Program-made: the position numbers and the translations under genes | The notes under the pieces: model-generated | Database searches by the model: none | The model's input: the letters and a program-made list of their open reading frames with translations, nothing else | Told to the model about the DNA's origin: nothing | Shown: positions 8,505 through 15,114 of the stretch, one piece after another | How positions within the stretch are numbered: the stretch's first letter is position 1 | Layout: every line of letters starts with the position of its first letter | Assembly: GCA_947625015.1 (NCBI GenBank) | Contig: CANQMR010000008.1 | Coordinates: 1-64,000 of the forward strand | Origin: an uncultured Lachnospiraceae bacterium | GTDB taxonomy: Bacteria; Bacillota; Clostridia; Lachnospirales; Lachnospiraceae | Length of the DNA stretch: 64,000 nucleotides | Direction of reading: 5' to 3'

Positions 8505-9117
8505 ATTAGAAAATGTAAGTAAAAAATTCTCTTCGGAAGAAATGATAAAAAATATCAGTATGGAATTTCAGAAGGGCCGCATTTATGGGATTGTGGGGAA
8601 AAACGGTTCCGGCAAAACAGTCCTGTTTAAACTAATAGCGGGTTATCTGAAACCGTCTTCCGGAGACATTTTTGTAATGGGTAAAAAAATAGGGGTGGAC
8701 GTGGATTTCCCGCAGAGCATGGGACTGGTTATAGAAACACCTGGTTTTTTGCCGCAATATACGGCATATCAGAATCTGCAATATCTTGCCGGTATCCGTA
8801 AGGTGATTGGCAAGGAGGAGATAGCTTCCGCAATTCGTATGGTGGGGCTTGAACCGGATAGCAGGAAGAAGGTTGGGAAGTATTCTCTCGGTATGCGGCA
8901 GCGTTTGGGTATTGCACAGGCAATAATGGAAAAACCGGAACTGATTTTATTGGATGAGCCAATGAATGGACTGGATAAAAAAGGCATTGCCGATATAAAG
9001 CAGCTTTTACGTGAATTGGCAGCAGAAGGAAAAACAATATTGATGACCAGTCATTATGCAGAAGATATGCAGGTTTGTGATGAAGTTTTTGAAATGGAGG
9101 ACGGCAGGTTATTGTAA
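8488..9117 (+). CDS. ABC transporter ATP-binding protein, 209 residues
   Basis: All ATPase motifs are visible: Walker A GKNGSGKT near residue 38, a Q-loop region (VIETPGFLPQY), signature YSLGMRQRLGIAQA, Walker B LILLDEP, the D-loop NGLD, and the switch His in MTSHY. At 209 residues it is short and lacks the C-terminal extension of many exporter ATPases, as in the LanF type. It energises the membrane proteins encoded just upstream and closes the operon, which begins with a lipoprotein behind the 4878 repeats. Drug or peptide export, or self-protection, is the likely role, inferred from family and context. Confidence 0.85.
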   Translation: MESVIRLENVSKKFSSEEMIKNISMEFQKGRIYGIVGKNGSGKTVLFKLIAGYLKPSSGDIFVMGKKIGVDVDFPQSMGLVIETPGFLPQYTAYQNLQYLAGIRKVIGKEEIASAIRMVGLEPDSRKKVGKYSLGMRQRLGIAQAIMEKPELILLDEPMNGLDKKGIADIKQLLRELAAEGKTILMTSHYAEDMQVCDEVFEMEDGRLL

Positions 9118-9167
9118 AACAGAATATGGGGGATTATAAATTCAATAGTTCTTTTGATGATAGGATA

Positions 9168-9226
9168 TTGACAAAAAGCAATCATATAGTTATACTAATG
9201 ATGGAAATAATTAAAAATCACATCAT
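9168..9226 (+). promoter_or_regulatory. promoter and possible operator of the toxin-antitoxin operon
   Basis: TTGACA (9168-9173), 17 bases, then TATACT (9191-9196) form a near-perfect housekeeping promoter. Just downstream, ATGATG (9198-9203) and CATCAT (9221-9226) form an inverted repeat around the expected transcription start, a typical place for autorepression by an antitoxin. The promoter sits inside the longest possible reading frame of the next gene and argues that its true start is further in, at 9246. Confidence 0.7.
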
Positions 9227-9245
9227 AAACCTTGCGGAGGATAAA

Positions 9246-9635
9246 GTGTTGAATATAGGTAAAAAAGATATAGAACAGTATCTTTCCGAGGTGAAGGAAG
9301 CTGTTGAGAAAGACAATTATCGGCTAGACCGGAATGCCAAGCGGCAGGATAACATCAACCTGTTTTTGGATTATGTTATTGATGAGGCCAAAACAAAAGA
9401 AATCATATTGAGCCTTACCGTAATGGACTTTTCAGAGATTTTGCAGAATGAGCATAAGGGTTTTGAGCATGAAAGACTGTATGTATTTGGAAAGGATGTA
9501 GCTCTTTTGGAGAGAAATGGAACAGAGGAAAAGATAGTTTCTTTATATATCAAGTTCAACAAGTTGGAGAACAGTTTTGTAATCGTTATTTCATTTCATG
9601 AACAGAAGTATCCGCTTACATATTATTTCAAATAA
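9246..9635 (+). CDS. putative toxin partner of a Panacea-type antitoxin, 129 residues
   Basis: I place the start at the GTG at 9246 because GGAGG (9236-9240) stands five bases before it and a strong promoter (9168-9196) lies inside the longer frame beginning at 9126. The 129-residue protein has a Lys/Glu-rich helical first half (KKDIEQYLSEVKEAVEKDNY). The second half looks like a small beta sheet, from YVFGKDVALLERNGTEEKI to the end, closing with SFHEQKYPLTYYFK. That shape is reminiscent of small RelE/EndoU-like nuclease folds, but no catalytic motif can be named. It is followed after 27 bases by an MqsA-HTH-Panacea protein, so a toxin role is likely from context. No family assignment can be made by eye. 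Confidence 0.55.
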   Translation: MLNIGKKDIEQYLSEVKEAVEKDNYRLDRNAKRQDNINLFLDYVIDEAKTKEIILSLTVMDFSEILQNEHKGFEHERLYVFGKDVALLERNGTEEKIVSLYIKFNKLENSFVIVISFHEQKYPLTYYFK

Positions 9636-9662
9636 TCAGAGGACAAATCGGAGGTAACTGTT

Positions 9663-10673
9663 ATGAAAGAAAAGGGAAGAAGAGATTTCTGTATAGAATG
9701 TAGAAAAGAGACAGAGTATCTTTTGCAGAAAAAGGACATTGTAAAAAATATAAGGGATAAAGAATACACTTTTGGAATCACTGTGGCTGTCTGCGCTGAT
9801 TGTGGCGAAGAAATGAGCATTCCGGGTCTTATGGATAAGAATGTTCAGGAAATCGACGAGCAGTACAGGGAGGCAGAAGGGCTTGTATCGATTGATGATA
9901 TCGAAAGACTGATGAAAATTTATAAAATCGGAAAAGCGCCGCTGTCTCTGGCGCTTGGCTTCGGAGAGGTGACCGTATCAAGATATCTGGAAGGACAGGT
10001 GCCTTCTAAAGAGTATTCGGATATCGTCAAAGCGGTGCTTTCATCCCCGGCATACATGAAGCAGAAACTCATTGAGAACCGGAAGAAGCTGACGGAAGCG
10101 GCATACAGGAAGGCTTTTGGTGCGGCAGAAAGTATAGAATGTCTGTTTTCTGTTTCGGATAAAATGCTTAGGGTGATCGCGTATATCTTTAAAAAGCTAG
10201 AAGAGGTAACACCACTCATGTTGCAGAAGTTACTTTATTTTATCCAGGGCGTTTATTCCGCATTGTATGGAGAGCCGCTCTTTGAAGAAGATTGCAGGGC
10301 ATGGGTTCATGGCCCGGTTTATCCGGAGGTGTATGACCTTTTTAGGGACTTTAAATATAATCCGATTGATGATGCGCGGTTTGCACTTCTGGAAGGTATG
10401 GAGGATGCCCTGACGGAGAACGAGAAACGGGTGATAGACCTTGTGGTAAATACTTTCGGAATGTATGGCGGAAAAGTATTGGAGAGGATCACGCACAATG
10501 AGCTTCCATGGATGGAAGCGAGAAGAGGGTATGGCGAAGGCATTCCTTCCAGTGCGCTTTTGCCGAAAGAGAGTATTATGAATTATTATATTTTAATAAA
10601 CCAGAAATACGGCATAGGTAGCGAAGATGGCTTACGGGCTTATATTTACGATATGTTGGGTAAGACATTATGA
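9663..10673 (+). CDS. MqsA-like Zn/HTH antitoxin with C-terminal Panacea (SocA-like, DUF4065) domain
   Basis: Three parts are visible in 336 residues. The first is an N-terminal zinc ribbon with CIEC and CADC pairs, as in MqsA. The second is a helix-turn-helix near residues 85-125 (LSLALGFGEVTVSRYLEG). The third is a C-terminal Panacea domain starting near 180, with LQKLLYFIQGVYSALYG and WVHGPVYPEVYDLF. Panacea domains are known as antitoxin modules that neutralise many unrelated toxins, and the HTH part normally represses its own promoter. The start has a clear GGAGGT site. It ends a two-gene operon with the putative toxin upstream and is followed by a terminator at 10763. Confidence 0.85.
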   Translation: MKEKGRRDFCIECRKETEYLLQKKDIVKNIRDKEYTFGITVAVCADCGEEMSIPGLMDKNVQEIDEQYREAEGLVSIDDIERLMKIYKIGKAPLSLALGFGEVTVSRYLEGQVPSKEYSDIVKAVLSSPAYMKQKLIENRKKLTEAAYRKAFGAAESIECLFSVSDKMLRVIAYIFKKLEEVTPLMLQKLLYFIQGVYSALYGEPLFEEDCRAWVHGPVYPEVYDLFRDFKYNPIDDARFALLEGMEDALTENEKRVIDLVVNTFGMYGGKVLERITHNELPWMEARRGYGEGIPSSALLPKESIMNYYILINQKYGIGSEDGLRAYIYDMLGKTL

Positions 10674-10762
10674 TTTACAGTAGTTGATATCAATTTATAT
10701 GCTCAGATTTGTCGTTAAGATAATTTCCAACTACAATAGCATTATCGATTATTTTATCTATG

Positions 10763-10805
10763 AAAAAGCAGGTATCAGTATACGGCTGATGCCTGCTTTT
10801 TTTTC
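10763..10805 (+). terminator. Rho-independent terminator after the toxin-antitoxin operon
   Basis: AAAAGCAGGTATCAG pairs with CTGATGCCTGCTTTT, with one G-T pair and a seven-base loop, and is followed by a run of T. The remaining bases up to 10975 hold the promoter region of the sigma-factor operon, with a TATAAT at 10925-10930. No clear -35 box lies at normal distance, which would fit an autoregulated or activator-dependent promoter. Confidence 0.85.
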
Positions 10806-10975
10806 GTGTAGCGCATAATTTAGCCAATAAGCAAAGGCAGTACTTTCCCTGTTCATTTTAAAGAATAGCAGATGTATTATAAAAATGTAAAAAAAGTTGT
10901 TTTTTTTCGGTTCTGAATCGTTATTATAATATAAGCATAGTGAAAAATGCTTAAGCGCAGCTAAGGAGAATTTTT

Positions 10976-11473
10976 GTGTTAAGAAATAAAGGTTCATATG
11001 AAAATTCCATAGATCAGATGATAGAACAGCATTATGGAGATATTTACAGGTATGTATATTGCTTTGTGAAGAACAGGGATCTTGCACAGGACATCACGCA
11101 GGATGTTTTTTTGAAGTTTCTGAAAAATATAGATGGGTACATTGAATCGGGAAAATTGAAGAACTTTTTGTATGTGATAGCTAAAAATTGTGTGAAGGAC
11201 CATTTTAAAAAGCAGAAGGATATCAGCCTTGATGAATTGAGCAATGATGTGGAATATAGTGACAAAATGGCGAATACGGAGGACCGGATGACGATTATGG
11301 GGGCCCTTGCCTCCTTAGACCCGGAGGAGAAGAACATAATTATTTTAAAATATTTTCAGCAGCTTAAAAACAGGGAGATTGCTGAGATTTATGGAAAACC
11401 GGTATCTACAGTCCGCTATATGTTGAAGAGGGCGGAAAAGAACCTGAAAAAAAGACTGGAGGGAAAAATATGA
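10976..11473 (+). CDS. ECF-type RNA polymerase sigma factor
   Basis: The 165-residue protein has region 2 at residues 10-75 (YGDIYRYVYCFVKNRDLAQD followed by ITQDVFLKFLKNI) and region 4 at 105-160 (SLDPEEKNIIILKYFQQLKN and a helix-turn-helix with VSTVRYMLKRAEKNL). This is the layout of small extracytoplasmic-function sigma factors. Translation starts at GTG with AAGGAG seven bases upstream. The stop overlaps the next gene by four bases (ATGA), so the membrane protein at 11470 is coupled to it, the usual place for an anti-sigma factor. The downstream ABC genes are probably the controlled output. Confidence 0.9.
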   Translation: MLRNKGSYENSIDQMIEQHYGDIYRYVYCFVKNRDLAQDITQDVFLKFLKNIDGYIESGKLKNFLYVIAKNCVKDHFKKQKDISLDELSNDVEYSDKMANTEDRMTIMGALASLDPEEKNIIILKYFQQLKNREIAEIYGKPVSTVRYMLKRAEKNLKKRLEGKI

Positions 11474-12231
11474 GTATATGGTTGAAAAAAAAGCTGTCAA
11501 AGCTGGAAATCCCGCCTTATGACGAGGAAAAGTACAGAAAAACCGTTGCGAATGTAAAAAAGATACCGCTTCATTCAGATATCAGAATGTCAAATGCGGA
11601 GTTTTTTCTTGACCAGATTCGCTTCATAAGAAAGCAGACATGGATTTTAAAAATAGTATGGGTTGTTTTTATGATGTATCTGATAATCTCTCATATTGAA
11701 GGAATGAGTATGGAGATGCTTTCCCTGTTCGCGACAGCAAGCCCGATTCTGTTTTTGATGAATGTAAAGGAGATATACGGTATTTATATGCCGGGGCTGG
11801 TGGAACTGCATTTGTCGGCAAGGAATTGTATGGAAAAGGTTCTTTTGGCCCGGCTGCTGCTATTCGGCGTCATAGATTTACTATGCTTAGCAGGAACAAC
11901 AATATTTGTCTCATCATTGGATAAGATGTCTATATGGCAGATGATTATATATAGCTGCGTGCCTTACAACCTGACTTGTTTGGGGTGCATGCACATCTTT
12001 AACAGGAGGGAGGAAGACGTCCTGCTTTACTGCGTATCCTATAGTGTTTTCTTAAGCTGCATATTTACCATTCTCAAAAAGTGCGTGGGTATCGCCTATG
12101 CAGAACCGGGTATTGTTCTGTGGCTTGCGGCGGGCATTTTTATCACAATCGGATTATTCATGGAACTGAATAAACTGATAGGAAAAGGAAAGGAGAATTT
12201 AGATGGAATTAACATTGGAAGGGCTGTCTAA
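11470..12231 (+). CDS. membrane protein coupled to the sigma factor; candidate anti-sigma or sensor
   Basis: The protein has 253 residues: a charged cytosolic N-terminus of about 55 residues (EIPPYDEEKYRKTVANVKKI) and then about six membrane helices. It overlaps the sigma gene by four bases and the ATPase gene by 29, so all are co-translated. The N-terminus does not show a zinc-binding anti-sigma motif (HxxxCxxC), so a classical ZAS-type anti-sigma factor is ruled out. The position, and a cytosolic domain joined to a polytopic membrane part, make it a candidate for a different kind of anti-sigma factor. It might equally be a permease subunit of the exporter. I do not recognise the family. Confidence 0.6.
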   Translation: MSIWLKKKLSKLEIPPYDEEKYRKTVANVKKIPLHSDIRMSNAEFFLDQIRFIRKQTWILKIVWVVFMMYLIISHIEGMSMEMLSLFATASPILFLMNVKEIYGIYMPGLVELHLSARNCMEKVLLARLLLFGVIDLLCLAGTTIFVSSLDKMSIWQMIIYSCVPYNLTCLGCMHIFNRREEDVLLYCVSYSVFLSCIFTILKKCVGIAYAEPGIVLWLAAGIFITIGLFMELNKLIGKGKENLDGINIGRAV

Positions 12232-13078
12232 ACAGTTTAAGGGAAGGACTGTCGTTGACAACATTAACGCAAAGCTGACGGAGGGCGTATACGGCTTTCT
12301 CGGCGCAAACGGCGCAGGCAAGACAACGACAATGCAGATGATTTGCGGACTGATTTCTCCTACGGCGGGAGAGGTAAAGGTGGACGGCAAAAATAATATC
12401 GGCATGGGGGAGGATTTCAGGGATTTACTGGGTTATCTTCCGCAGGACTTCGGCTATACGATGGGATTTACGGCGATGGAGTTTTTGCTCTATATAGCGT
12501 CCATTAAGGGGCTGAATCCCCGCTATGCCAGAATGAAGGCGGAGGAGCTTTTGAACCTTGTAAACCTAAGCTCGGAGGGCAACCATAAAATCCGGACATT
12601 TTCCGGCGGGATGAAGCGGCGGTTAGGAATTGCGCAGGCGCTTTTAAATGATCCTAAAATTTTGATTTTAGATGAGCCGACATCGGGACTTGATCCTAAG
12701 GAGAGAATGTATTTCAGGAATATCATTTCGCAGATGGCAGAGGATAAAATCATTATCATATCGACGCATATCGTCTCAGATGTGGAGTATAATTCAGATG
12801 AAATCATACTGATGAAGAAGGGGAAATTTATTTATCAGGACAGCGCAGACAATCTGGTAACGCAGATTGAGGGAACGGTATGGAACTGTCGGGTGCCGGC
12901 GGGGGAATGGGCGCAGTTTGAGAAGAAACACTGCATTTCCAACCTGCATAATTACAGGGATTATATTGAGGCAAGGGTAGTCTCTGAAAATAAGCCCTGC
13001 CAGGACGCCGTAACAGTGGAACCGACATTGGAGGATTTGTACTTAAGCTGTTTTTATGATGAAGGAGGGCAGGATTGA
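12203..13078 (+). CDS. ABC transporter ATP-binding protein, 291 residues
   Basis: Walker A is GANGAGKTT near residue 33, the Q-loop is in LGYLPQDFGY, the signature is FSGGMKRRLGIAQ, Walker B is ILILDEPTSGLDP, and the switch His is in ISTHIVSD. About 75 residues follow the ATPase core, as is usual in drug and peptide exporters of the ABC-2 type. The gene starts inside the end of the membrane protein gene at 11470 and overlaps the permease at 13075 by four bases. It forms the energy-coupling half of an exporter probably switched on by the sigma factor at 10976. Confidence 0.88.
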   Translation: MELTLEGLSKQFKGRTVVDNINAKLTEGVYGFLGANGAGKTTTMQMICGLISPTAGEVKVDGKNNIGMGEDFRDLLGYLPQDFGYTMGFTAMEFLLYIASIKGLNPRYARMKAEELLNLVNLSSEGNHKIRTFSGGMKRRLGIAQALLNDPKILILDEPTSGLDPKERMYFRNIISQMAEDKIIIISTHIVSDVEYNSDEIILMKKGKFIYQDSADNLVTQIEGTVWNCRVPAGEWAQFEKKHCISNLHNYRDYIEARVVSENKPCQDAVTVEPTLEDLYLSCFYDEGGQD

Positions 13079-14313
13079 TGTTTGAAATGATTCGGTATGA
13101 GTGGAAAAAAATAGGGAAAAGTTTGTTGGTAAAATTTGTAATGGCAGGGGTCGGTTTTATTTTCCTGTTGTCTTTTGTTTCGGGCATAGCGCAGCAAGAG
13201 GCTGTGGATTATCAGGGGCGGGAGTACAGAGGACTCTCTGCGATCAGGGTGTTTAGGGAAACCCAGTTGCCCAGGGAGCTTAGCCAGGAAAGGGTGGATA
13301 AATTAGTCGGCCAGTATCTGGAGTATCGGAATAACCCCGAAACAAGTTCGGATGCCCACTGGTATGATTACTTATCGGAAGATGTGTACCGCTCGTTTTA
13401 TCTGCCGAATCGGGAGCTTTTCTATATGATATACAATGCTTATGCTGAGTGGGGTTCGAATGAATCGACATTGGACGTATTTGAAAAAAATTATAAGAAA
13501 GATTTTCGGAAGGCTCAAATTGAAACACGTGGGAAGGTCATCAAAGATTACACTGAATCAGGGATAATTACAGAACAACAGGCGGCCTATTGGAATAAAA
13601 AGGCCGATGCAATCGCTGGATGTAGCTACGGATACTGCGGAGGCTGGAGAGAAATTCTGTATATGGGCGATTGTCTCATATTAATCATGATGCTGGCATG
13701 TATAAGCGCAGCTCCGGTTTTCGCAGGAGAATACCAGTCAAAATGCGACTCATTATTTTTGTGTATGAAGCATGGAAAAGGAAAATTAGTCACTGCAAAG
13801 ATAATGACAGCAGTATTGTTTGCAACGGTTGTGTATTGGGCAATTATGCTTGCATATTCGCTCGCCTGTCTGCTTGTATATGGCATGGAGGGAGCAGATT
13901 TGCCTATACAAATGCAAAATCCAACAACAATGATTCCCTATGATATGACAATGGCACAGGGGGTAGTTCTTTTTCTGGTGCTTGGCTATGTTCTCACATT
14001 GGGGATGGTGGGAATTACGCTGCTGTTCTCTGCGCTTTTGAAAAATCCTTTTTATGTCATAGTAGTTGCCTTTTTATTGATTCTGGCACCGATAATTGCG
14101 CAGATGTTAGAGCTGGGATATATATTCCGTCATATTGTGAAACTGTTCCCTTCAACGATTATATTTTTTACATATGCAAGCTATGAGGCATACAGCATAG
14201 GAAAAATAGTGGCGAGCTGGCCGACGGCCTCCATGATTGTCAATATGGCGGGAACGGTTATCTTTGCTTTGCTGTCAAGGGCAATATTTAAGCGCCACGA
14301 GGTAAATAGATAA
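13075..14313 (+). CDS. ABC transporter permease with large extracytoplasmic loop
   Basis: The protein of 412 residues has one N-terminal membrane helix (about residues 18-38), a soluble stretch of roughly 150 residues that should lie outside the cell, and then about six helices. That is the usual shape of ABC-2 permeases with an extracellular domain between helices 1 and 2. The loop is rich in Tyr, Arg and Glu and carries SEDVYRSFYLPNRELFYMIY. It overlaps the ATPase stop by four bases and ends the sigma-factor operon. Substrate unknown; envelope stress or antimicrobial export is plausible by analogy with other ECF-controlled ABC systems. Confidence 0.8.
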   Translation: MMFEMIRYEWKKIGKSLLVKFVMAGVGFIFLLSFVSGIAQQEAVDYQGREYRGLSAIRVFRETQLPRELSQERVDKLVGQYLEYRNNPETSSDAHWYDYLSEDVYRSFYLPNRELFYMIYNAYAEWGSNESTLDVFEKNYKKDFRKAQIETRGKVIKDYTESGIITEQQAAYWNKKADAIAGCSYGYCGGWREILYMGDCLILIMMLACISAAPVFAGEYQSKCDSLFLCMKHGKGKLVTAKIMTAVLFATVVYWAIMLAYSLACLLVYGMEGADLPIQMQNPTTMIPYDMTMAQGVVLFLVLGYVLTLGMVGITLLFSALLKNPFYVIVVAFLLILAPIIAQMLELGYIFRHIVKLFPSTIIFFTYASYEAYSIGKIVASWPTASMIVNMAGTVIFALLSRAIFKRHEVNR

Positions 14314-14385
14314 GGAAGGGGGATTGTGCAAAACACACAAGCAATAAGTAAATAATTAAACAGTGAATCAAACCGAAAAAAGTGC

Positions 14386-14414
14386 TTGCATTATGTTCTG
14401 AGATATGATAACAT
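14386..14414 (+). promoter_or_regulatory. promoter of the tRNA cluster
   Basis: TTGCAT (14386-14391), a 17-base spacer and TAACAT (14409-14414) lie about 40 bases before tRNA-Glu. The -10 box is identical to those of glnA and purF in this window. Confidence 0.55.
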
Positions 14415-14455
14415 AAGTACCGTTGTTGATATTGGAAGCGACCAATATATAATCC

Positions 14456-14527
14456 GGCCCCATGGTCAAGCGGTTAAGACATCGCCCTTTCACGGCGGTA
14501 ACACGGGTTCGATTCCCGTTGGGGTCA
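14456..14527 (+). tRNA. tRNA-Glu (anticodon TTC)
   Basis: The acceptor stem GGCCCCA pairs with TGGGGTC. The anticodon loop CTTTCAC sits on a five-pair stem with TTC in the middle, and the T arm is GGGTTCGATTCCC. It is the first of five clustered tRNA genes. CCA is not encoded. Confidence 0.95.
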
Positions 14528-14570
14528 CTATGCCGGTGTGGAGGCATTGAGCACTTGGCAAGAGATATAT

Positions 14571-14643
14571 GCCGATATGGCTCAATTGGCAGAGCAGCTG
14601 ATTTGTAATCAGCAGGTTGAGGGTTCGAGTCCCCCTATCGGCT
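14571..14643 (+). tRNA. tRNA-Thr (anticodon TGT)
   Basis: The acceptor stem GCCGATA pairs with TATCGGC. The anticodon loop TTTGTAA is closed by GCTGA/TCAGC, and the T arm is AGGGTTCGAGTCCCC. CCA is not encoded. Confidence 0.95.
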
Positions 14644-14717
14644 TGACATCATCAGGATGTTATGTTATAATTGCCTTCGTTGTTTAAAAGGCAACGGATG
14701 CAATCATTTATGAATAT

Positions 14718-14799
14718 GGATGGATTCCCGAGTGGCCAAAGGGGACAGACTGTAAATCTGCTGCATATTGCTTCGGTGGTTCGAATCCACCTCCATCCA
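14718..14799 (+). tRNA. tRNA-Tyr (anticodon GTA), class II with long variable arm
   Basis: The acceptor stem GGATGGA pairs with TCCATCC. The anticodon loop CTGTAAA has GTA in the middle and a long variable arm (TGCATATTGCTTC region) follows, as expected for bacterial tRNA-Tyr. The top pair of the anticodon stem is an A-C mismatch. Confidence 0.93.
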
Positions 14800-14813
14800 T
14801 TTTAATTTCATAT

Positions 14814-14887
14814 CGCGGGGTGGAGCAGTCTGGAAGCTCGCCGGGCTCATAACCCGGAGGTCATAGGTTCAAATCCTGTCCCCGCTA
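14814..14887 (+). tRNA. initiator tRNA-Met (anticodon CAT)
   Basis: The anticodon stem-loop CCGGG-CTCATAA-CCCGG carries the three G-C pairs typical of the initiator. The first base of the acceptor stem (C14814) is unpaired with its partner position (T14886), another mark of formyl-Met tRNA. The T arm is AGGTTCAAATCCT. Confidence 0.9.
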
Positions 14888-14910
14888 CTTAACGCTTATC
14901 TAAGTGTTAT

Positions 14911-14983
<73 letters not shown>

Positions 14984-14995
14984 CTTTTTATTGCA

Positions 14996-15020
14996 GACAG
15001 GTTTCGGCCTGTTTTTTTTA
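14996..15020 (+). terminator. terminator of the tRNA cluster
   Basis: ACAGG (14997-15001) pairs with CCTGT (15008-15012) around TTTCGG and is followed by a run of eight T. The stem is short, but the T tract is strong and the place, 13 bases after tRNA-Phe, is right. Confidence 0.65.
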
Positions 15021-15114
15021 TTTCCTTTTTTCATAAAAATGTCTTTCTATCCCTATCAAATTATGTTAAAATATGACAGTAGTGATTTGAAAATTAGTTA
15101 TGGGGGTTACAGGC

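Noticed and set aside
9126-9245. N-terminal extension of the putative toxin from the ATG at 9126
   Set aside because: It has no ribosome binding site, it contains a near-perfect promoter (9168-9196), and a well-placed GGAGG serves the GTG at 9246.
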